The notes beneath the pieces were generated by a model, which worked only from the letters and a program-made list of their open reading frames with translations, did no database searches and had not been told where the DNA came from. Of a DNA stretch of 35,834 nt, positions 17,826 to 25,899 are shown piece by piece. Source of the DNA: Acidimicrobiaceae bacterium (GTDB lineage: Bacteria > Actinomycetota > Acidimicrobiia > Acidimicrobiales > RAAP-2); NCBI GenBank assembly GCA_003141095.1, contig PLKM01000028.1:12771-48604 (forward strand), read 5' to 3'. The position numbers were made by a program, and so were the translations under genes. The first letter of the stretch is position 1. Each line of letters starts with the position of its first letter.

Positions 17826-19406
17826 CTAGTCGGCGGCAGAGCTTCTTGCAGCACCAAGCGGACGGTGCAGCAATCCTGTTTCGTCGACGCGCAAGATGTT
17901 GTAGGCCGACAAGGCCAACCACAGGATTGCCAGGTCCGACGTCTCGGACAATCTTCGCTCCGTGAGTTGCTCGATGCGTCGCATGCGGTAGATAACGGTT
18001 TGGCGATGAACGTTGAGCACCTCGGCGCACCTCTGCCATGACCGGCGGGTTTCCAAGAACACGGAGAGCGAATGAACGAGGTCGCTGCCGTTGGCCGAGT
18101 CGTACTCGATCAGGGAACCGAGCACCCGGCTAACAAGTGCCTGGGCCTCTTCCTGGCTCTGGAGCGCGGGGAGTGGTGAAGCCTCTTCGTAGGTCATGAT
18201 CGGGGAATCCGTAGAAGCGCCGGCCAGCGCCCAGAGGGCCTCGCGCGCAGCGGCCGGTGCTCGCGAGGAGTCGACCAGCGGGTTGCTGATTCCTATCGTC
18301 GAATTGTGGCCAAGCCGGTCGAACAACAGCTTCACCGTTGGCGAATGAGCGCGGTCCCTATTGTCGTCGGGCTTCTCTTCGAGCAGGAGGAAGAGCACCC
18401 TGTCTCGGCGCAGGAGCAGATGTGCGATGGCGCGACGTCGAAGACCAATGTGGAGACGACGTTCCTCGGTCGCGTTCGCTCCATTGATTGCGAGGAGGTA
18501 CGCCGTGGTCGGCGACATGGTGTGCTGGTGAAGTTGGGTCGAACCGGTTTGAAGGTCGAGACGTCCTTCGAGGAGTTGTGACAGCAGGTCAGTACCGAGT
18601 TGACGTTGGTGATCGGCGCGAAGCGAAGCATGGGCAACTTCAACGGCCACGGCGGTCGCCGCATGTTGGAGCAGCACCAGATCGAGCGGCGGATTGTTCG
18701 GATAGTGAGCGATGAGGAAGGTGGGTTCTTCGTAGGGGACCTCGACGACGACGACCTCGCCCCTCCTCGGTCCGGCGAAGCGTAGCGTCCCCGGAACAGC
18801 GCCACCTCGAGCGGTAATTTCCTCGCGAAGTCTGTCGCACAGAACGTCGGGAGGTGACGGCGTGCCGTCGAGGATGGGACTGAGTGTTTCGGCGTCAACG
18901 ATGTACAGCTCGCACGAGAGTTCGGCTCTGAGCCGCCTCACGAACACGCCGGGATCGTCACCGGCAACCGCGGCGTGAATGGTGTCGTAAATCTTCTCGG
19001 TACGTGTAGCTCTGGAGGCCTCCTCGTTGAGTAGCGCGTCGGCGACGGCACGACTCAACACGATGAAACTCATCGAATAGGGGACCCTGAGCACGGGCAT
19101 ACCCAATTCGTCGGCTCGTTGCATCGCTCGCTCTCCAATGGGCGGCGATGCTGGATCCGATCCGATGACCAGCGCGCTGGTGTGCGCTGAGACAAGGCCC
19201 TCGATGAAGTTGACCTGTTGGTCAACGCTGGGCGGGAGCGTCCGTCCGTTCTTCATGAGGAGTTCTCCACCCGAGAGCCATCCCCACGGCTGGTCGAGAT
19301 CAGAAGAGTGCGCCCAGGTCACCAGGTGATCGAGCCCGGATGAGCCCGCGACCACCTCCATGCGCAGATGCGGAAGCTCCGTAAGTTCCCTGACCGTGAT
19401 CGCCAT
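17826..19406 (-). CDS. PucR-family transcriptional regulator
   Basis: The 526-residue protein has the PucR N-terminal domain (about 1-130, starting ITVRELTELPHLRMEVVAG with a WLSGGELLM block) and a C-terminal PucR helix-turn-helix (about 455-515: CAEVLNVHRQTVIYRMRRIEQLT). The middle is the usual variable GGDEF-like region. PucR proteins control catabolism of purines, GABA, amino acids and related nitrogen compounds. It is divergent from the permease-SDR-SDR-ureohydrolase-hydrolase operon and a 20-bp palindrome lies between, so it very probably controls that operon. The start has a G-rich stretch (GGGGGAG) close upstream. It converges with the second aminotransferase gene. Confidence 0.92.
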   Translation of the reverse strand: MAITVRELTELPHLRMEVVAGSSGLDHLVTWAHSSDLDQPWGWLSGGELLMKNGRTLPPSVDQQVNFIEGLVSAHTSALVIGSDPASPPIGERAMQRADELGMPVLRVPYSMSFIVLSRAVADALLNEEASRATRTEKIYDTIHAAVAGDDPGVFVRRLRAELSCELYIVDAETLSPILDGTPSPPDVLCDRLREEITARGGAVPGTLRFAGPRRGEVVVVEVPYEEPTFLIAHYPNNPPLDLVLLQHAATAVAVEVAHASLRADHQRQLGTDLLSQLLEGRLDLQTGSTQLHQHTMSPTTAYLLAINGANATEERRLHIGLRRRAIAHLLLRRDRVLFLLLEEKPDDNRDRAHSPTVKLLFDRLGHNSTIGISNPLVDSSRAPAAAREALWALAGASTDSPIMTYEEASPLPALQSQEEAQALVSRVLGSLIEYDSANGSDLVHSLSVFLETRRSWQRCAEVLNVHRQTVIYRMRRIEQLTERRLSETSDLAILWLALSAYNILRVDETGLLHRPLGAARSSAAD

Positions 19407-19424
19407 AGCTCCCCCGAAAGGCTC

Positions 19425-19456
19425 ATTTAGACATTTGTCTAAATCAACCTTATATT
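19425..19456. promoter_or_regulatory. PucR operator candidate and permease-operon promoter
   Basis: ATTTAGACATTTGTCTAAAT (19425-19444) is a perfect 20-bp palindrome. Its left arm contains TAGACA (19428-19433), which with a 17-base spacer and TATATT (19451-19456) makes a promoter reading toward the permease. A dimer bound here would block the -35 box. The palindrome is 19 bases upstream of pucR, so autoregulation is also plausible. Assignment to PucR is inferred from position. Confidence 0.65.
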
Positions 19457-19537
19457 TTGTATCAATTAGCTACTGTACAGGACACGTTGGCGTTCGTACA
19501 CTTTCGCCAAGTTCATTTCGATGAGGGGGATCTTGTC

Positions 19538-21040
19538 ATGGCGGATAGTCCAAGAGTTCACGGGGTTGAGACGGCGCAGGAGATCGCCGAAGACCTGGTC
19601 GACAATCAGTTGACACTGAAGCGAGGGTTCACGCTCCCTTCGGTGTTCGCCTTGGCGTTCTCCGACATATCGCCGATTGTCTCGATCTACACCGTCTTCG
19701 GCATCATCGTTGCCATCTGCGGCGCGGGATTTTGGTTGGCGATGCCGATCGTACTCGGGGGCCAGTTGTTGATCGCGGCGGTGTTTGGCGACGTGGCTTC
19801 GCGGTTCCCGTTGGCGGGTTCGGTGTACCAGTGGTCCCGCCAGTTGGTGGGTCCTCGCTACGGATGGTTTACGGCGTGGGCGTACATCTGGGGTCTAACA
19901 ATTGCCCTGGCCACCTTGACGTACGGGGGCGCAGGCTTCTTGCTGGGCGTGCTCGGGGTGAACGCTCCGTCGCACGACACGCAGGCCGTCGTGGCGGTTT
20001 GTCTGGTGATCTTCGGCTCCGGCGTCAATATTGCTGGTCGAAAGGTCCTCAAGTACTTCTTCTACTTCAGCATCGTGGCCGAAGTCCTCAGTTCGGTGGT
20101 ACTTGGAACAATCATGTTGATCAGCTACCGAGTGAATCCCATCAGCGCGATCGTCCACAGCGCCGGTGCTCTTCACGGGAGCGCCTATTTGGCTGGTCCG
20201 TTTCTGGCGGCCATCGCCGTTGCCGGTTGGTCGTTCCTGGGATTTGAGTCGGCGGGATCGGTTGCCGAGGAAGTTGAAGAACCCGGGCGTGCCGTACCGA
20301 AGGCGATCTTCTTCTCGCTGCTCACCGTGGGCATCGTTGTTCTCTACACGAGCCTGTGTCTAATAATGGCCGTCCCCAACATCGGCTCGGTAATGTCCGG
20401 ACAGGTGCTTGATCCAATCGCCACCACGTTGCGGGTGCATCTCGGCGCCGGTACGGCGCGCGGTTTCCAGTTCCTGTTCCTGATTGGGTTCCTGGCCAGT
20501 TTCATGGCCGTCCAGGCCGCGGTGACGCGTTGCATGTGGGCGCAGGCCCGTGACCGGGTGCTTCCGGCGCACGGCTTCTTGATCAGATTGACCAAGCACG
20601 AAAAGCTTCCGTACAACGCGGTGATCTTCACTGGCGTCATCGCTGCGGCACTTCCGTTTATCAACTCTCCCAAGGTCTACGGCATGCTCATCAACTTCAC
20701 CAGCGCCGGCTTCTTCATCGCGTACGCGTTGCCGGTCTTTGGCGTGGCGTGGGTTCGTGCGCGGGGCAAGTGGGAAGCGGGACCGTGGACGCTCGGAAAG
20801 TGGGGCCCGCTCATTGCTTATGCGGCCTCCATCTGGGTCGCCTTCGAGGTGATCAACATCTTGTGGCCGCGAGCCGAACTCTACGGGGCAGGCTTCTTGG
20901 CGTGGAGCGTGATCATCATGGTGGCGGGCCTTGGTGGGCTGGGCGTGATCCTGCACCTCTGGATCTTCCGTGACGGTGGCGTGCACGTGCGCCAGGGTGA
21001 ACTTGAGGGTATCGAGGGCTTTGAATCGACGAGGGCATGA
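19538..21040 (+). CDS. APC-superfamily amino acid/amine permease
   Basis: A polytopic membrane transporter of 500 residues with about 12 hydrophobic segments. TLPSVFALAFSDISPIVSIY near the N-terminus and VAGWSFLGFESAGSVAEEVEEPGRAVPKAI in the middle are APC hallmarks; the latter includes the conserved FE region and the loop before TM7. It should import an amino acid, amine or guanidino compound with protons or by exchange. The ATG at 19538 is chosen because GAGGGGGA lies upstream; a TTG at 19457 would fall on the promoter. The stop overlaps the next gene as ATGA. As first gene of the PucR-linked operon it probably imports the operon's substrate. Confidence 0.9.
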   Translation: MADSPRVHGVETAQEIAEDLVDNQLTLKRGFTLPSVFALAFSDISPIVSIYTVFGIIVAICGAGFWLAMPIVLGGQLLIAAVFGDVASRFPLAGSVYQWSRQLVGPRYGWFTAWAYIWGLTIALATLTYGGAGFLLGVLGVNAPSHDTQAVVAVCLVIFGSGVNIAGRKVLKYFFYFSIVAEVLSSVVLGTIMLISYRVNPISAIVHSAGALHGSAYLAGPFLAAIAVAGWSFLGFESAGSVAEEVEEPGRAVPKAIFFSLLTVGIVVLYTSLCLIMAVPNIGSVMSGQVLDPIATTLRVHLGAGTARGFQFLFLIGFLASFMAVQAAVTRCMWAQARDRVLPAHGFLIRLTKHEKLPYNAVIFTGVIAAALPFINSPKVYGMLINFTSAGFFIAYALPVFGVAWVRARGKWEAGPWTLGKWGPLIAYAASIWVAFEVINILWPRAELYGAGFLAWSVIIMVAGLGGLGVILHLWIFRDGGVHVRQGELEGIEGFESTRA

Positions 21041-21741
21041 CGTCACCAACCTCAAGGCGGGTCGCGATAGTCACCGGGGCGGCGAGTGGCATAGGCGCAT
21101 GCGTGGCCGCGTCGCTACGCTCCTCCGGTCATAGGGTCGTCGGGTTCGACTTGGTCGAGTCCGACACCGACCTGTCATGCACCGGTGATGTCTCCGATGT
21201 CAGTGCGGTCAGCGATGCCGTCGCTCGAGCCACCGATGAACTGGGCCCCATCGATACAGTGGTGAGTGTTGCTGGCTACTACGAGATGATCCCGTTCTCT
21301 GAGATCACCGAAGCCCAGTGGACTCGCATGTTGCGGGTGCACTTGGGAGGGCTCACCAACGTCGTGCGGGCCACGTTGCCCGGCATGCTCGAGCGCAAGC
21401 AAGGAACGATCGTGGCGGTCTCCTCGGAGTTGGCGATTGGTGGGGGTGACCTTGATGCTCACTACGCCGCAGCGAAAGGGGCCATTATCGGGTTCGTCCG
21501 CAGTCTGGCGGTCGAGGTTGCGCCGAAGGGCGTCCGAGTGAACTCGGTCGCGCCCGGTCCATGCGATACACCGCTGCTGGCCCCCGATTCCCCGTGGCGT
21601 GCGCGCGGGTACTTGGACACGTTGCCCGCTCGTCGACTTGCGAGTCCCGATGAGGTCGCCACGGCGGTTCAGTTCCTGGTCGACGACGGCAGTTTCATGG
21701 TCGGCGAAGTCATCTCGGTGAATAGTGGGGCGGTGATCTGA
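21037..21741 (+). CDS. Short-chain dehydrogenase/reductase (first of a pair)
   Basis: An NAD(P)-dependent oxidoreductase of 234 residues. The cofactor motif TGAASGIG is at residues 13-20, and the catalytic Ser129/130, Tyr143 and Lys147 are in VAVSSELA and HYAAAKG. The usual structural Asn of the tetrad is replaced by His (RVHLGG, His102). The C-terminus (VGEVISVNSGAVI) is the classical SDR ending, but with NSG in place of DGG. It overlaps the permease by ATGA and the next SDR by one base. The substrate is unknown; reduction or oxidation of a semialdehyde or hydroxy acid fits the context. Confidence 0.9.
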   Translation: MTSPTSRRVAIVTGAASGIGACVAASLRSSGHRVVGFDLVESDTDLSCTGDVSDVSAVSDAVARATDELGPIDTVVSVAGYYEMIPFSEITEAQWTRMLRVHLGGLTNVVRATLPGMLERKQGTIVAVSSELAIGGGDLDAHYAAAKGAIIGFVRSLAVEVAPKGVRVNSVAPGPCDTPLLAPDSPWRARGYLDTLPARRLASPDEVATAVQFLVDDGSFMVGEVISVNSGAVI

Positions 21742-22511
21742 TGAACGGTGCCGTGCTCGATACTGACTCGACAACACTGATTACGGGGGCCACGCAGGGT
21801 ATCGGCGCCGCAATCGCGCGCCGCTTCGCCTTGGCAGGCGCCAAGCTCGCCATTAACGACCGAGTAGCGAGTCCAGCACTGGACGCCATAGTCAAAGAGG
21901 TGCGCGGTGTTGCCGCCCCGGCAGATATCTCCGACCGAGCTCAGGTCGGTCGGATGGTGTCCTCCTTGATAGAGGCCTCGGGCCCGATCGGGACCTTGAT
22001 CTGCAATGCGGCCTACATGACGATGGCTCCATTCACCGAGCACCCGATCGATGACTGGTGGAAGGTCGTCAATACCAACTTGACCGGAACGTTCCACCTG
22101 GTCCAAGAGGTGCTGCCGTCGATGCGCGCACTTGGCGCGGGCCGCATTGTCATTGTGTCCTCCTACTGGGGGGTGATCGGGTGGCCCAACGCCACGGCGT
22201 ACGCCGCCTCCAAGGCGGGACTGGTGGCGCTGATCAAGACCTTGGGCCGTGAGCTGGCACCCGAAGGGATTATCGTTAACGGCATCGCCCCTGGTGTGAC
22301 CTCGACGCCACAACTTGAGATCGATGCAAGAGCCGCTGGAGTCAGCGTGTCCGAAATCGAAGCGGTGTATGCCCAGAATATTCCAGCGGGCCGCGTTGCT
22401 CAGGCGGATGAGATCGCGGCGGGTGTTGCGTTCTTGGCGGATCGGCGGATGGGGGCCATGGTGGGAACGATTTTGCAGGTGAACGGTGGAGAGGTGCGGG
22501 GCCGAGCATGA
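21741..22511 (+). CDS. Short-chain dehydrogenase/reductase (second of a pair)
   Basis: A classical SDR of 256 residues with the full tetrad: cofactor motif TGATQGIG (15-22), Asn113 in NTNLTG, Ser140/141 in VIVSSYWG, Tyr154 and Lys158 in YAASKAG. The C-terminal VNGGE is near the usual V-(D/N)-GG ending. It starts within the stop of the first SDR (TGATG) and overlaps the ureohydrolase gene by ATGA, so the three are made together. The two SDRs differ clearly in sequence, so this is not a recent duplication. They may form a heteromer or catalyse successive steps; the substrate cannot be read from sequence. Confidence 0.9.
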   Translation: MNGAVLDTDSTTLITGATQGIGAAIARRFALAGAKLAINDRVASPALDAIVKEVRGVAAPADISDRAQVGRMVSSLIEASGPIGTLICNAAYMTMAPFTEHPIDDWWKVVNTNLTGTFHLVQEVLPSMRALGAGRIVIVSSYWGVIGWPNATAYAASKAGLVALIKTLGRELAPEGIIVNGIAPGVTSTPQLEIDARAAGVSVSEIEAVYAQNIPAGRVAQADEIAAGVAFLADRRMGAMVGTILQVNGGEVRGRA

Positions 22512-23464
22512 GCGATTCACGCGGAATTATCGGTCAGACGAACGGTCTTGAAGTCCCCCGCTACGCCGGACTCACGACTTTTGCCCGTCTGCCGCGACGC
22601 GAAGACGTTGAGGGCTATGACGTTGCGGTGGTGGGCGTCCCCTTCGACTCTGGGGTGACCTACCGGCCGGGGGCCCGCTTTGGCCCGTCGCACATTCGCC
22701 AGGCATCACGGCTACTGCGGCCCTACAACCCGTCAGTCAACATCGAACCATTCCGGTTTCAACAAGTGGTCGACGCCGGCGACATTGCCTGCAATCCGTT
22801 TGATCTAGTCGAGGCGATCGACCAGATCGAAGCGGGGGCGCTGGCGTTGATGGGCGAGGGTCAAGGTCTCGTTACTCTGGGCGGGGATCACACCATCGCG
22901 CTTCCAATTCTTCGTGCCATGAACAAAGTGCACGGACCAGTCGCCCTGGTGCACTTCGACGCCCACCTGGACACCTGGCCCACCTACTTCGGCGCTCCCT
23001 ACACCCACGGGACCCCCTTTCGACGGGCTGCCGAGGAGGGCTTGTTCGTTCCGGGCAAGAGCGCTCACGTGGGGATTCGTGGCTCGCTCTACGGGACGAG
23101 TGATCTGACCGAGGATGCTGAGATGGGTTTTCAGATGATCAACTGCTTGGAGGTTGACCGGGTCGGTGTGCCCGCAATTATCGAACGGCTGCGAGACCAG
23201 GTGGGGGATCTGCCGACGTACCTGTCGATTGATGTCGACGTGCTGGACCCCGCGTTTGCTCCGGGCACCGGAACGCCCGAATCTGCGGGGCTGACGAGCC
23301 GCGAGTTGGTGGCGATCGTGCGGGGGTTCATTGGTGCCAACATCGTCGGTGCCGACGTCGTCGAGGTATCTCCGGCCTATGACCACGCCGAGATCACCGG
23401 GATCGTTGCAGCGAATTTGGCCTATGAGTTTGTGTCGCTTTTTGAAGCAGCCCGCGGCCGATGA
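22508..23464 (+). CDS. Agmatinase/guanidino-acid hydrolase (ureohydrolase family)
   Basis: The 318-residue protein belongs to the arginase/agmatinase family, which hydrolyses a guanidino group to urea and an amine at a two-manganese (sometimes nickel) site. All metal ligands are visible: His128 in GGDHT, Asp151/His153/Asp155 in HFDAHLD, Asp242 and Asp244 in SIDVDVLDPAFAPGTGTPE. The long N-terminus with VGVPFDSGVTYRPGARFGP and the GAPYTHGTPF loop match agmatinase and guanidinobutyrase/guanidinopropionase relatives rather than arginase. Neighbouring APC permease, aminotransferases and MmsA favour a guanidino acid; 3-guanidinopropionate or 4-guanidinobutyrate are candidates. Agmatine cannot be excluded. 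It overlaps both neighbours by ATGA. Confidence 0.88.
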   Translation: MSDSRGIIGQTNGLEVPRYAGLTTFARLPRREDVEGYDVAVVGVPFDSGVTYRPGARFGPSHIRQASRLLRPYNPSVNIEPFRFQQVVDAGDIACNPFDLVEAIDQIEAGALALMGEGQGLVTLGGDHTIALPILRAMNKVHGPVALVHFDAHLDTWPTYFGAPYTHGTPFRRAAEEGLFVPGKSAHVGIRGSLYGTSDLTEDAEMGFQMINCLEVDRVGVPAIIERLRDQVGDLPTYLSIDVDVLDPAFAPGTGTPESAGLTSRELVAIVRGFIGANIVGADVVEVSPAYDHAEITGIVAANLAYEFVSLFEAARGR

Positions 23465-24324
23465 CCTCTTCCTTTTGCACCACGTGGCCGCACGGCAAGA
23501 CAGCGGCGGCCTCGTTCTGTTTTGATCTTGACGCCGAATCCGCCGTCTTGTCCTTCGCACCCCAGGCAGCGTCACGGATGAGCGTGATGTCACATCAGTC
23601 CTACGGACCATTGACGGGCGTTCCTCGCTTGTTGCGTTTACTCGAACAGCATGGAATCAAGGCGACCTTCTTCGTTCCGGGTTATACGGCGCATCGATAC
23701 CCCGACACCATACGAACTATCGCGTCGGAGGGTCACGAGATAGCACACCACGGCTATCTTCACGAACCTCTGGGCGAAGTTGACGAGGCCTCTGAGATCG
23801 AGTGCCTCGAGCGAGGCATCGCCGCGCTCGAAGAAGTCGCAGGGATTACGCCGGTTGGTTATCGCGCACCGATGTGGGAGCTGAACTATCGCTCGGCCGC
23901 CCTTCTCCATGAGCGGGGCTTCCTCTACGACTCAAGCCTCATGGATGCTGACAATCCCTATGAACTCGCGACCGGCAACGGCGTCGACAGCATCGTGGAG
24001 ATCCCGATTCACTGGGCTCTGGATGATTGGGAGCAGTACTGCTACCTGCCGGACTTGTTCGGCAGTGGCTTGATCGAGAGCCCCGCGAAGACTCGCGAGA
24101 TGTGGTCACTCGAGCTCCAAGCCACGACCGCCGAAGGTGGTTGTTTTGTGCTGACCGCCCATCCATTCTTGACCGGTCGTCCGTCTCGAGCCGCGGCATT
24201 GGCACAGATCATGGAAGAGGCAGTTGGCTCGCCTGAGGTATGGGTGGCAACGATGTGCGAGATCGCCGCGCACACTCGTGCACAGGCGCTGGCGCCACGA
24301 CTGTTAACGCAGCCTGAGATTTGA
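23461..24324 (+). CDS. Polysaccharide deacetylase-family hydrolase (PuuE-like)
   Basis: A 287-residue NodB-fold protein. The metal motifs are FDLDAES (Asp22 or Asp24) and HHGYLHE (His97 and His101), with YRAPMWELN as the third motif and LTAHPFLTGRPSRA near the end. There is no signal peptide, so it acts in the cytosol, unlike wall deacetylases. This pattern is seen in PuuE-type allantoinases and other cytosolic deacetylase-fold amidases. As last gene of the PucR operon, overlapping the ureohydrolase by ATGA, it probably cleaves a C-N bond of the same substrate family (N-acyl, ureido or cyclic amide). The precise reaction is not predictable. Confidence 0.85.
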   Translation: MTSSFCTTWPHGKTAAASFCFDLDAESAVLSFAPQAASRMSVMSHQSYGPLTGVPRLLRLLEQHGIKATFFVPGYTAHRYPDTIRTIASEGHEIAHHGYLHEPLGEVDEASEIECLERGIAALEEVAGITPVGYRAPMWELNYRSAALLHERGFLYDSSLMDADNPYELATGNGVDSIVEIPIHWALDDWEQYCYLPDLFGSGLIESPAKTREMWSLELQATTAEGGCFVLTAHPFLTGRPSRAAALAQIMEEAVGSPEVWVATMCEIAAHTRAQALAPRLLTQPEI

Positions 24325-24677
24325 GTTTGTTCGCGCGAGTAGTCGCCATCGACGTTTGCGTTGATGAACTCCTCGATGCGCCAGTCAAGGCGGCCAACGT
24401 CGCGTAAATAGCTCCATTCAGTGATTGTCGTATGGGTGATTCCCCCGTGTCAAAGTCCAATGGCTGACAAGTTGACAAACAATTTACTGACTTCAATCAC
24501 TTGGCGGTTTCAAGGGGTGTTCTGCGTTGCGGAAAAGCTTCCCGTCACCGGTCTACCCGAACCCCCGTCAGGGTGAGTGGTTGGTCTGTCCCATTGGTTC
24601 AGGGCAGACCTTGTTTCGTCGTGAGAAAAGAACTGATGGCGCCCCTCGTGTTCCACGGCACCTCTCGACGAATCGGG
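24325..24677. other. Intergenic stretch between convergent genes
   Basis: There is no convincing complete gene in these 353 bases. A minus-strand frame open from about 24449 to 24330 reads like protein (TITEWSYLRDVGRLDW, then RIEEFINANVDGDYS) but has a stop just before it and no start or ribosome binding site. It may be a decayed fragment or chance. A hairpin with a short T-rich tail lies at 24583-24616. Confidence 0.4.
24583..24616 (+). terminator. Possible terminator downstream of the PucR operon
   Basis: GGTCTGTCCC and GGGCAGACC (24583-24592, 24602-24610) form a 9-bp stem with one bulged T, a 9-base loop and the tail TTGTTT. It lies 260 bases after the last plus-strand gene, so assignment is uncertain; on the minus strand there is no T run. 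Confidence 0.35.
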
Positions 24678-25559
24678 TCAGCCGCTGAGTGCTTGCTGTT
24701 CTCTCACCCCAATCGGTATTCGAACAGCCAGTTTCGCTTGTCTTTTGAGATTCCTGGATTTCTCCAACCTCATCATTCGATTGTGTATCCTGGCGACCTG
24801 GCGCGATTGATCGTCACCAAAGTATGGAAGTAGTAAGTCCTCCATCTTGTAAAGTCCCGGCAGCAGGCCATCGAGCCTTTCAGCCGCGAACACCGCACCA
24901 TCGCCGAAGGCGTCGCGAGAAATCGATTCATGCCGCAATCGGACTGTTTGGGATGGGAACCCGAATAAGACCTCGTGGACTCCAATGATGCCACCAGCTC
25001 GAACGGATTTTACGTCTGACTCGTCAACTCCCAGGGAGTTGGCGATTATTTTCGCCGTGCCCGAGACCTCCGTCTTCATCTTGAAATGCTCTTCAACGAT
25101 CTGAATATCGATCGATGGCGAAATCCGCCTCAGCGTTTGAGCAGCCAAGATAAGAAAGTTGATGCCAATCGTGATGTTGGGTGACCACAAAATTGCAGTC
25201 TGGATACTCAGCTCCTGCAGCTTGCGTTGCTTCGCGGCCGAATAGTGGGAGATGGCGCTCACAATGCTGATTCCTCTGGCCGCGGCCGCATCCCCGTAGT
25301 AGTCAATTCCATCTTCTGATGAGAAGTCAATTATGGCGTCCACGGGATGCGTGTCCAAGAGTTCATCGATTGGGAACTCCGACACCGGATAGATCAGCCC
25401 AGGTGCCTCCGACTCGACGCCAAAGAATTCAGGCACTGATCGGTGCTCTAGGACGTCGCTCTTCCGGACCACCCACTCGAGTCGCATTTCCGGATTATTC
25501 AGAATCACCGCGGCGACTGCGGTTCCAGTCTTGCCGAAGCCAATCAGGCCAATTCTCAT
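24678..25559 (-). CDS. Dihydrodipicolinate reductase-like protein (DapB family)
   Basis: A 293-residue Rossmann-type reductase. MRIGLIGFGKTG (motif at residues 7-12) binds NAD(P)H, VDAIIDFSSEDG and LWSPNITIGINFL are DapB blocks, and EEHFKMKTEVSGTAK (156-170) corresponds to the DapB substrate motif with the Lys and SGT. FGFPSQTVRLRHESISRDAFGDGAVFAAERL is the DapB C-terminal region, quoted here in part only by position (about 216-245). It resembles the divergent DapB set seen in Firmicutes and other non-actinobacteria, and a basic C-terminal tail of about 25 residues is added. The start at 25559 has GGAGG upstream. GC is about 50%, below the neighbours, suggesting acquisition. It may serve lysine synthesis or reduce another imine. 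Confidence 0.75.
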   Translation of the reverse strand: MRIGLIGFGKTGTAVAAVILNNPEMRLEWVVRKSDVLEHRSVPEFFGVESEAPGLIYPVSEFPIDELLDTHPVDAIIDFSSEDGIDYYGDAAAARGISIVSAISHYSAAKQRKLQELSIQTAILWSPNITIGINFLILAAQTLRRISPSIDIQIVEEHFKMKTEVSGTAKIIANSLGVDESDVKSVRAGGIIGVHEVLFGFPSQTVRLRHESISRDAFGDGAVFAAERLDGLLPGLYKMEDLLLPYFGDDQSRQVARIHNRMMRLEKSRNLKRQAKLAVRIPIGVREQQALSG

Positions 25560-25899
25560 ACTTGAACCTCCGGATTGAACGTTCATCATTCGAGGAACTT
25601 TTCGTAGACTAGGTGAGTTCGGTCTTGTTCGCATAAAATGTTCATAAGTTCAGTCGTGAATTGCATCGTTGTAATTAGCAAACGTCGGAAGGGTCCAATC
25701 GGCCCCGCATCAATTTCAGTGGAAAAGCCCGGAATAATCACCGCGACCTGGCCCGGGAGTTCGTGAAATGACGTGCGTGTGGGGCGGGGTCCGTGGCCAA
25801 AACTCGTCCTTCGTCACCCTGTGCGAAGCCTTCAACGAGGCGGCTTCGAGGTCGATCGGAGTCTCTCGTTCGAAACCTGTGCGGTCGCGCACACGGAAA
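25560..25899. other. Intergenic stretch between dapB-like gene and thiE
   Basis: The 340 bases hold no gene I can support. The part next to the dapB-like gene is AT-rich and should contain its promoter; TAGTCT on the minus strand is a possible -10 and TGAACGTTCA (25576-25585) is a 10-bp palindrome near it. The rest shows only short open frames. Confidence 0.4.

Noticed and set aside
4443..19468. Identical 13-mer TTTGTATCAATTA at 4443-4455 and 19456-19468
   Set aside because: Both lie in AT-rich promoter regions, but a shared 13-mer is expected by chance in a window of this size.
24501..24833. Plus-strand frame of 110 codons between the PucR operon and the dapB-like gene
   Set aside because: Its second half is antisense to the DapB-like protein and the first half has no domain-like text or ribosome binding site.
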